In this document: positions 1-5,093 of the stretch, in pieces
Layout of the letters: the number at the start of each line of letters is the position of its first letter
Numbering within the stretch: position 1 is the stretch's first letter
NCBI GenBank assembly: GCA_027083915.1
Contig: JALWML010000241.1
Span: forward strand, 1 to 5,093
Direction: 5' to 3'
DNA length: 5,093 nucleotides
DNA from: Lysobacterales bacterium
Lineage (GTDB): Bacteria; Pseudomonadota; Gammaproteobacteria; Xanthomonadales; Marinicellaceae
The notes under the pieces: generated by a model
Seen by the model: the letters and a program-made list of their open reading frames with translations, nothing else
The model's database searches: none
What the model was told of the DNA's origin: nothing
Position numbers and translations under genes: made by a program

Positions 1-242
1 GTACCCAACCTGATTTGCCTTATCAGTGTAAAGCAAAAGTTCGTTACCGCCAAAGTGATCAAGCATGTACTATATCCAAAAATAAAGATGGCACAATCAA
101 AGTTTCTTTTAACCAACCACAACGTGCTGTCACTCCAGGTCAATCCGTAGTTTTTTATGATGGTGATGTTTGTTTGGGTGGTGGTATAATTTGGGATACA
201 GATACATTAACACAGAAATGTGAATTCAGGAATAAAGCATGA
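1..242 (+). CDS. mnmA: tRNA-specific 2-thiouridylase MnmA, C-terminal fragment (5' end outside window)
   Basis: The frame is open from the first base, so this is the 3' end of a longer gene; a TTG at 15 is an internal Leu codon, not a start. The 79 full codons read TQPDLPYQCKAKVRYRQ..., then a VSFNQPQRAVTPGQSVVFYDG segment and LGGGII. This is the C-terminal beta-barrel of MnmA, whose RYRQ and 'P.RAVTPGQ.VVFY.G...LGGG.I' motifs are highly conserved. MnmA is a cytoplasmic ATP-dependent enzyme that thiolates U34 of the tRNAs for Lys, Glu and Gln, taking sulfur from the IscS/Tus relay. The P-loop-like ATP site and the catalytic cysteines lie upstream of the window, so catalytic integrity cannot be judged. 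The stop overlaps the start of hflD (ATGA), a classic operon junction. Confidence 0.95.
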   Translation, partial: TQPDLPYQCKAKVRYRQSDQACTISKNKDGTIKVSFNQPQRAVTPGQSVVFYDGDVCLGGGIIWDTDTLTQKCEFRNKA

Positions 243-850
243 AAAATAAAACTATCGCCTTAGCAGGTGTTTGTCAAGCCGCCTATTTTGCCAATGAACT
301 TGCCAGCACGGGAAAAGTCCGTGACCACAATGGCTACCAAGCCACTTTGGGTAGCCTCTACATAATGGATTGTGATGATATAAGTGAAATCTACGGCTCT
401 GATATGCTGAACCTCAATACCGGTCTCAAAACTTTACACTATGCTTTTAATCGTGACAATGACTATTTGACCGTTTTAAAATACACCTTAACTTTGCTGA
501 CTCTAGAACGCAAATTAAGCAAAAGAACTGATTATTTAGACAAAATTGAAAAAGGCATTTTAGATTCAAAAATTTTACAAACAGCAGATGAACCTTTTCC
601 AACAGCTGTCATTACCAAGCTTGCCAACACTTACAGTTCTACCATTAGTTTGTTGCAACCACGTATCATTCTCAATGGTCGCCCTGAATACCTCAAACAA
701 ATTGAAATAACTGAAAAAATACGTGCTGTTCTTTTAGCAGGTATTCGATCTGCCGTACTTTGGTCACAAATGGGTGGCACTCAATGGCAATTACTCTTTA
801 AGCGACGTGCACTTGTCGAAACTGCTCATGAACTTAAAAAAATGATATAA
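239..850 (+). CDS. hflD: HflD family protein (high frequency lysogenization protein homologue, DUF489)
   Basis: This complete 203-residue protein is close to the usual HflD length (about 210). It is recognisable from the N-terminal ALAGVCQAAYFANELA segment, the LNTGLKTL segment near residue 60, YTLTLLTLERKLS near 82-94, and the C-terminal IRAVLLAGIRSAVLWSQMGG (about 160-179) followed by a FKRR.L tail. In E. coli, HflD is a mostly helical, membrane-associated protein that binds the lambda CII activator and lowers lysogeny. Its ordinary cellular role is not well defined. The ATG at 239 overlaps the mnmA stop by 4 bp and has a good Shine-Dalgarno AGGAA at 228-232 with 6 nt spacing, which fixes the start. 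It is co-transcribed with mnmA. The usual third gene of the cluster, purB, is absent downstream. Confidence 0.93.
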   Translation: MKNKTIALAGVCQAAYFANELASTGKVRDHNGYQATLGSLYIMDCDDISEIYGSDMLNLNTGLKTLHYAFNRDNDYLTVLKYTLTLLTLERKLSKRTDYLDKIEKGILDSKILQTADEPFPTAVITKLANTYSSTISLLQPRIILNGRPEYLKQIEITEKIRAVLLAGIRSAVLWSQMGGTQWQLLFKRRALVETAHELKKMI

Positions 851-861
851 GTGCCCTTTGC

Positions 862-885
862 AATTTAAAACGGTAATTTTAAATT
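862..885 (+). terminator. AT-only stem-loop after hflD, possible weak terminator
   Basis: A perfect 9-bp inverted repeat, AATTTAAAA (862-870) and TTTTAAATT (877-885), surrounds a 6-nt loop CGGTAA, starting 12 bp after the hflD stop. The stem has no G-C pair and only two further T residues follow it, so it is a poor intrinsic terminator by the usual criteria. In an AT-rich genome it could arise by chance. Its position between two apparent transcription units is the main argument for it. Confidence 0.25.
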
Positions 886-914
886 TTGATGAAACCCAGT
901 TGTTATGTTAAACT
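886..914 (+). promoter_or_regulatory. Candidate sigma-70 promoter for the membrane-protein pair
   Basis: A -35-like TTGATG (886-891, four of six consensus bases) is followed after exactly 17 bp by a -10-like TAAACT (909-914, four of six). The -10 is preceded by TG plus one base (906-908), an extended -10 element. Transcription would begin near 921, leaving a leader of about 22 nt before the ATG at 943. This fits a new unit starting after mnmA-hflD. It is pattern matching in AT-rich DNA, so only moderately convincing. Confidence 0.4.
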
Positions 915-942
915 ATTTATTTTCCAACACACACATAGGAAC

Positions 943-1341
943 ATGACAGAAGTACAAGCTCAATTTAAACTCTCGAAAAAAATACTCTTTTTTTATTTAA
1001 TCGAACTAATTTCTGTTAGTGCATTCACCTTTATTGAAGGGTTCTCTGGATTGATGTGGTTAGCTGTTGCGATTAGCTTCATTGGTATTATTCCTCGTGC
1101 AAAAGGCATGACAATGATTGCGCAGATTTTTCTTGTACTATCCTCTCTTCTCTGGGGTTATATTGTTATGTACAACCTCACTTCCGCCCCAGGAACATTT
1201 ACCGTATTATTACTTGCACGTGTCATTGCCACTCTTATAGGTTTTAAAGACATTAAAGAACAAATGATTGTCGTTATTCCGCTACTTATTGCTTTTGCTT
1301 TATTCAAACCCGTGGGTTGCGTTCCACCTTTAGATTTTTAA
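943..1341 (+). CDS. Small polytopic membrane protein of unknown function
   Basis: The 132-residue product is very hydrophobic, with four or five likely membrane spans at about residues 14-31, 36-51, 57-77, 84-100 and 108-121. Short charged linkers (PRAKG near 51-55, FKDIKEQ near 101-107) separate them. I do not recognise the family. The frame stays open upstream to ATG 889 and TTG 886. I chose ATG 943 because the upstream 19 codons (including KPSCYVKLFIFQHTHRN) overlap the candidate promoter and do not continue the membrane-protein character. The ATG follows AGGAA at 937-941, although the spacing is unusually short. It ends 9 bp before the TDT-family gene and is probably co-transcribed with it, so it may be an accessory subunit or simply share its regulation; that is inference. 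The C-terminus ends with a Cys-Val-Pro-Pro tail after the last span. Confidence 0.75.
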   Translation: MTEVQAQFKLSKKILFFYLIELISVSAFTFIEGFSGLMWLAVAISFIGIIPRAKGMTMIAQIFLVLSSLLWGYIVMYNLTSAPGTFTVLLLARVIATLIGFKDIKEQMIVVIPLLIAFALFKPVGCVPPLDF

Positions 1342-1350
1342 CTTCAGAAA

Positions 1351-2364
1351 ATGACTCAAAAAAGCTGGTTAAGAGATTTATACCCTGGATACTTTGCCAT
1401 GACCATGGCGACAGGTATTATTTCAGTGGCGTTAAAACAGCAAAATTATGATACTTTATCCGAAGTATTATTTATATTTGCATTGTTTACGTGGTGTGTA
1501 ATGACAGTACTCTATACTTGGAGATTGATTAAGTTTCCACAGGCTGTTATAGAAAATTTGATGAATCCAAAAACCACTTTCATTTTTTTTACCTTTGTTG
1601 CTGCCACCGATATTTGCGGCATCCTATTATTCCAGCATGGTTTTGAAATACTGGCTCTGTCCTGTTGGGTTATAGCCTTTATTTATTGGTCTGCTCTTAT
1701 GTATTTTGGATTTGCTTCCTTATGTTTTGCTCATGAAGACAGAGAAGTCAATGTAGTGCACGGTGGTTGGTTAATCTTGATTGTTGGCACACAATCACTT
1801 GTTTTACTTGGCACAAAAGTAGCCCCAACATTAGGGGAATATGCATCCTACATGATGATGGAAATCCACATGCTTTGGGCATTAGGTATGATTTTTTATG
1901 CAATTTTTGTGACACTATTTTGCTACCGAATCTTCTTTTTTAACATGAAACCTGAAGACTACTCTCCACTGATGTGGGTGATAATGGGTGCAGCAGCTAT
2001 TAGCGCCAATGCCGGCAGCAGCCTGTTGCTTACTGACCCAATCCTACCCTTATTAGTGAATTTACACCACGTTATCGAACTTATTTCAATCATGCTATGG
2101 ACATGGGCGACATGGTGGATTCCTTTATTAATCATGATTGGAATTTGGAAACATTTTTACCGGAAAGTACCTCTTAATTATGAACCCTCTATGTGGAGTA
2201 TTATATTCCCATTAGGTATGTATGCGGTAACGAGTTTTAATTTAGGGATTTCTATTGATTTCAACCCCTTGGTATATTTATCTTCTCTCATGCTTTGGGT
2301 GGCTGTTTTAGCTTGGTTGGCATTAATGGTATTCTTGCTATCTTCATTTAAACAAACTGAGTAA
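1351..2364 (+). CDS. TDT/TehA/SLAC1-superfamily membrane transporter or anion channel
   Basis: This 337-residue integral membrane protein has ten predicted spans (about 12-29, 37-60, 76-95, 99-126, 138-154, 167-197, 207-226, 241-267, 282-300 and 307-332), the hallmark topology of the voltage-dependent anion channel/TDT superfamily (TehA, Mae1, plant SLAC1). Family-like motifs are LYPGYFAMTMATGIIS at 10-25, GGWLILIVGTQSLV at 138-151 and PSMWSIIFPLGMYAV at 279-293. Members include the TehA anion channel, yeast C4-dicarboxylate uptake and sulfite efflux proteins, so the substrate (anion, dicarboxylate, sulfite) cannot be named from sequence alone. Phe286 in the ninth span is a plausible counterpart of the pore-gating Phe of TehA, but this needs an alignment. 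The Shine-Dalgarno is weak, and the 9-bp gap from the preceding membrane protein gene suggests translational coupling. No tehB-like methyltransferase gene is adjacent, so tellurite resistance should not be assumed. Confidence 0.88.
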   Translation: MTQKSWLRDLYPGYFAMTMATGIISVALKQQNYDTLSEVLFIFALFTWCVMTVLYTWRLIKFPQAVIENLMNPKTTFIFFTFVAATDICGILLFQHGFEILALSCWVIAFIYWSALMYFGFASLCFAHEDREVNVVHGGWLILIVGTQSLVLLGTKVAPTLGEYASYMMMEIHMLWALGMIFYAIFVTLFCYRIFFFNMKPEDYSPLMWVIMGAAAISANAGSSLLLTDPILPLLVNLHHVIELISIMLWTWATWWIPLLIMIGIWKHFYRKVPLNYEPSMWSIIFPLGMYAVTSFNLGISIDFNPLVYLSSLMLWVAVLAWLALMVFLLSSFKQTE

Positions 2365-2365
2365 A

Positions 2366-4897
2366 TTATTGGTTTATGTCTATGCTAGAATCTTGGTATT
2401 TACTCTTAATTTTATTATATATATTTAATGCATATTTAGTTTGTGGATGAAATCTCCCTAACGCCATTTGTGCAATAATGCTATTTTTCTCAGCCAATTC
2501 AACCTCTCGAATTGTGATGTCTGTATTTAACAATAACACTTCAAAATAAACACATTTTGCATGAATAACTAATTCATTATCCTCACCATATTTATTCATG
2601 TATTCTTTTTGAATTTTATTAGCAAAACTGATAGCTTCTTGACTTCTATTCGCTCTAGATAAGTACTTGCTGTATTCAAGAGTAACCATATGAGTAATTT
2701 GATTATCTTTTCCATAATTAATTTCAGATAATTGCATTAATTTTTGATAATTTAATAAAGCTTTGTCATGTTGATTAAGAAAAACTTCTGACAATGTAAT
2801 TAGATAGAGAGCATGTTGAGCTAACCTTGAGGTTTGTCCATATTTTTTTGCCGCTATACCATAAGCTTTTTCTGCTGTTGTTAGTGCCTGATTATAATTC
2901 TCCAAATAAGTATAAATATTGGCTTTTTCGACTAAGCTCGTAATCATTAGTGGATGATTCTCTCCTAAATTTAACTCAATCTTTTCTATAATATCATTCA
3001 TCGATGCAATAACATTATCAAACTGCCCTTGCATACTTTTTAGAACCGCCAATCTGACACGAAGGCGTAATAAATCAGGAGTGACTTGGGAAACTTTCCC
3101 TTGAACAGAACTAATAGCTTCATGGCTTACATCAATTGCCAACTGCAATTGTTCATTTTTTTCATAGATTCCTGCAAGGACTCGAGCACTTTGTAAAACA
3201 CCGAGAGTATTTGATAAGCGACTAAAGCCCTGCTGTGCGTTTTTGCTTATTTTAATGGCTTGTTGCATATCTCCTTTGAGTGAATATTGAATTGCATTTA
3301 ATAAATCAAGTTGATAATGTTCCGTTGTAAGTGCAGGTTTAGATTCAAGTAAATTTGTTAATTGTTTCAGAGAACTTTCTATCTTTTGTTCTTGCGAAGA
3401 AGCAACATAATACTGAGCTAACCGTAACCATGCTGGGATGTTATTCGGATCCTCATTCACAACTTCTAGCAAAGTCTCTTCTCCTTGAACTTGTGCGCCT
3501 AAATTCAGAAAAGAGGTTCCAATATTAGTTAACAACTCATTCTTAACTTGGTGGTCATTAAATTGTTTAAATTGTATTTGTTTCGCTGCCATCTGTAACA
3601 AATCAATTGCTGATAACTTTCCTTGTGTTGTTTTTTCAGGGTCTGCCGATGAAAAAAGATTGAGCATAAAATCTTTTATTTCAATCGCTTTATGTTTTTC
3701 TTCAAGTGTTTGTTGATATTGCCATGAAATCACAAATACTGCAAAAAACAAAGTCATTAACAAAGTTGCCAATGAAGCTGATAAGGCTTTTCTTCGTTTG
3801 GCAAATTTTGTTATTCGATAATACAAAGAATCACCTGTAGCAGAAACAGGTTTATCAGCAAACCATGCTTGTAAGTCTTCAGAAAACTTATTCATGGTTT
3901 GGTAACGATTATCTGAGTTCTGTTGTAATGCTTTTAATAGAATATTTTTTAAATCTTTATCAACAGCCAAAGACTTCATTAAATTTTCAATATATTCTTC
4001 ATCACCTGCACAAGTATTGATTAAACGTTTTTTTGGTAATGGCTCTTTATCACTTATCAAATCTAATGCTATTGCTGCTAACGAAAAAACATCTGCTTTA
4101 ACACTAATGTTTTCACCTTTTATTTGCTCAGGTGCTGCATAGCTGGGTGTTAGTGCAATTAAAGTGGTCTTATTGCCTGTTAAGTCATTATTAATTAACT
4201 TGGCAATACCAAAATCAACAATTTTCACCACACCATTTTGATCCACCAGAATATTATCAGGTTTCAAATCCCTATGAATAATTAAATTAGAATGCAAATA
4301 CGCTAAAGCATTGGCACAAATGATGACCAACTCAATTGATTGGCGTACATTGGCAGCTTTCGATTGGCAATAATCATCCAGTGGCATTGCATTTTCTACT
4401 AATGCCATCGTTAGATAAGCAATATTTTCTTGCGTTGTACCACCGTGAATCATATCTACAATATTTGGATGCGATAATTGAGATAATAATTTTTGTTCGT
4501 TAATAAAATGATTGAGTAGTTCTTTTGAGCGTTGTGTTGGGCTAAAAATTTTCAATGCTACAAATTTTTGTTGTTTTACATCAACCCGTTGTGCTTTAAA
4601 AACCTGAGACATTCCACCATGCCCAAGCTCTTCAAGTAATTCATAATTGTCAATCAGCTGACCAACTGAATATATTTTATTCATCCCTATTGCTTGAAAA
4701 GCTGGAACAAGTTTTTCATTAAAAAAATCAGAAGACTGACTTTCTGCATTGATAAGGGTAATAACAGCTTTTCTGACCTTAATATCTAAATTTGGAATAT
4801 CATCGAGAAATGAAAAAGCAGCATCAACAGACATATCAGCAATTTGCACAAACAGTTCACTCGCCTCTTTCCATACTTTTATACTATTTTCTTGCAA
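2366..4897 (-). CDS. Membrane-anchored Ser/Thr protein kinase with TPR region
   Basis: The protein has 843 residues. Residues 8-65 form a helical N-terminal segment (VWKEASELF...) resembling the leader of proteobacterial kinase-TPR proteins. The Hanks-type kinase domain spans about 85-345: glycine loop LGHGGMSQVF (third Gly replaced by Ser97), VALK with Lys116, Glu134, HRDLKPDN with Asp210 and Asn215, DFG at 228-230, APE at 255-257, Asp269 and Arg331. All key catalytic residues are present, so it should be active. A single membrane span at about 371-392 follows KRRK, placing the kinase inside and residues after 393 outside. A conserved-looking FMLNLFSSADPEK segment follows near 410-422, then TPR-like helical repeats to about 830, the last ones spaced 42 residues apart. 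The start is TTG, directly preceded by an in-frame TAG. It cannot lie further upstream, and later Met codons would remove the conserved Trp9 segment. There is no strong Shine-Dalgarno, so translation probably depends on coupling with the upstream gene, whose stop lies 3 bp away. Confidence 0.93.
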   Translation of the reverse strand: MQENSIKVWKEASELFVQIADMSVDAAFSFLDDIPNLDIKVRKAVITLINAESQSSDFFNEKLVPAFQAIGMNKIYSVGQLIDNYELLEELGHGGMSQVFKAQRVDVKQQKFVALKIFSPTQRSKELLNHFINEQKLLSQLSHPNIVDMIHGGTTQENIAYLTMALVENAMPLDDYCQSKAANVRQSIELVIICANALAYLHSNLIIHRDLKPDNILVDQNGVVKIVDFGIAKLINNDLTGNKTTLIALTPSYAAPEQIKGENISVKADVFSLAAIALDLISDKEPLPKKRLINTCAGDEEYIENLMKSLAVDKDLKNILLKALQQNSDNRYQTMNKFSEDLQAWFADKPVSATGDSLYYRITKFAKRRKALSASLATLLMTLFFAVFVISWQYQQTLEEKHKAIEIKDFMLNLFSSADPEKTTQGKLSAIDLLQMAAKQIQFKQFNDHQVKNELLTNIGTSFLNLGAQVQGEETLLEVVNEDPNNIPAWLRLAQYYVASSQEQKIESSLKQLTNLLESKPALTTEHYQLDLLNAIQYSLKGDMQQAIKISKNAQQGFSRLSNTLGVLQSARVLAGIYEKNEQLQLAIDVSHEAISSVQGKVSQVTPDLLRLRVRLAVLKSMQGQFDNVIASMNDIIEKIELNLGENHPLMITSLVEKANIYTYLENYNQALTTAEKAYGIAAKKYGQTSRLAQHALYLITLSEVFLNQHDKALLNYQKLMQLSEINYGKDNQITHMVTLEYSKYLSRANRSQEAISFANKIQKEYMNKYGEDNELVIHAKCVYFEVLLLNTDITIREVELAEKNSIIAQMALGRFHPQTKYALNIYNKIKSKYQDSSIDINQ
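2408..2980 (-). repeat. TPR array with 42-residue period, kinesin-light-chain-like (residues about 640-830)
   Basis: A (L/Y)-G turn motif recurs at LGENHP (Gly645), YGQTS (Gly687), YGKDN (Gly729), YGEDN (Gly771) and LGRFHP (Gly814). The spacing is 42, 42, 42 and 43 residues, with TPR-type helix pairs between, such as IYTYLENYNQALTTAEKAY. A 42-residue rather than 34-residue period is typical of the TPR_10/TPR_12 class found in kinesin light chains and many bacterial sensors. More degenerate TPR units probably fill residues 450-640. Such surfaces usually bind peptides or proteins. The ligand is unknown. Confidence 0.75.
3722..3787 (-). other. Transmembrane segment of the kinase (residues about 371-392)
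   Basis: A run of about 22 uncharged, mostly hydrophobic residues (ALSASLATLLMTLFFAVFVI then SW) lies directly after the basic KFAKRRK stretch. It separates the cytoplasmic kinase domain from the TPR region. By the positive-inside rule the C-terminal half is extracytoplasmic. It is the only convincing span in the protein, and there is no N-terminal signal peptide. Confidence 0.85.
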
Positions 4898-4900
4898 CTA

Positions 4901-5093
4901 TTATTCACTCACTAATAATTTAAAATAATCCACAATTTTTTGGGTAGAAATTTCATCCGATGCGGGGCCAACTTGCATCTCTGCTTTTTGTGTATGCGGA
5001 CATTCAGTAGGTTTAAACTGATAGAATAATGACATATCGAATTGCTCATTCAAGGGCTTAATACGAGCATTCAGTTTATCCAATTCACCTTGC
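4901..5093 (-). CDS. Protein of unknown function, C-terminal fragment (5' end outside window)
   Basis: The frame is open to the window edge, so only the last 63 residues are visible; the TTG at 5083 is likely an internal Leu codon. The tail reads QGELDKLNARIKPLNEQF, then DMSLFYQFKPTECPHTQKAE, and ends in a probable helix, IVDYFKLLVSE. It contains one Cys-Pro-His. I do not recognise the family. It shows no membrane span and no helix-turn-helix of the kind that ends an ECF sigma factor, and nothing typical of a PP2C phosphatase C-terminus. Its TAA stop lies 3 bp before the kinase TTG start, so the two are surely in one operon and likely translationally coupled. A functional link to the kinase (substrate, partner, regulator) is inference from this arrangement only. 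Confidence 0.75.
   Translation of the reverse strand, partial: QGELDKLNARIKPLNEQFDMSLFYQFKPTECPHTQKAEMQVGPASDEISTQKIVDYFKLLVSE

Noticed and set aside
15..242. A stand-alone 75-residue gene starting at TTG 15
   Set aside because: The reading frame continues upstream to the window edge with MnmA-like residues, so it is the tail of mnmA rather than a small gene.
886..942. Longer N-terminus (TTG 886 or ATG 889) for the small membrane protein
   Set aside because: It overlaps the best promoter candidate, lacks a Shine-Dalgarno, and adds 19 residues unlike the rest of the protein; ATG 943 is preferred, though not certain.
1583..1590. Run of eight T in the transporter gene (and A7 at 976-982, T7 at 988-994 in the small membrane protein gene), possible phase-variation tracts
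   Set aside because: Short homopolymers are expected in AT-rich DNA rich in Phe and Lys codons; the frames are intact and the tracts are not near the gene starts in the way usual for contingency loci.
1351..2364. Tellurite resistance determinant (tehA of tehAB)
   Set aside because: The superfamily fits, but there is no adjacent tehB, and the family covers several substrates; a specific tellurite role is not supported.
4600..4645. Glycine loop with Ser in place of the third Gly, as a sign of a pseudokinase
   Set aside because: GGMS-type loops are common in active bacterial kinases, and the catalytic Lys, HRD, DFG, APE and Arg residues are all present.

Overview
This AT-rich window looks like the chromosome of a gammaproteobacterium. 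The main clue is the tail of mnmA overlapping a complete hflD by 4 bp, a pairing typical of that class (in E. coli, mnmA-hflD-purB). The sequence does not support a genus. I see no RNA gene, insertion sequence, CRISPR array or phage gene.

Layout. Positions 1-850 (+) hold a housekeeping operon: the last 80 codons of mnmA (tRNA 2-thiouridylase) and hflD. purB does not follow. Positions 851-942 are a short intergenic stretch with an AT-only hairpin and a plausible sigma-70-type promoter. Positions 943-2364 (+) hold two membrane protein genes 9 bp apart: a small protein of 132 residues that I do not recognise, and a ten-span transporter/channel of the TDT/TehA/SLAC1 superfamily. They probably form one transcript.

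Positions 2366-5093 lie on the minus strand and converge on the transporter gene with a single base between the two stop codons. The large gene encodes an 843-residue Hanks-type Ser/Thr kinase with all main catalytic motifs, one transmembrane span, and a long TPR region that would lie outside the cytoplasm. Immediately upstream, with its stop codon 3 bp before the kinase TTG start, ends a gene of unknown function that is cut by the window edge. The two are almost certainly co-transcribed and probably translationally coupled, so the unknown protein is a good candidate for a partner or substrate of the kinase.

Most of the window is ordinary. The part most worth following up is the kinase plus its unrecognised upstream partner. 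Kinases of this architecture are often found beside an ECF sigma factor gene, but the visible 63-residue tail does not look like a sigma factor.
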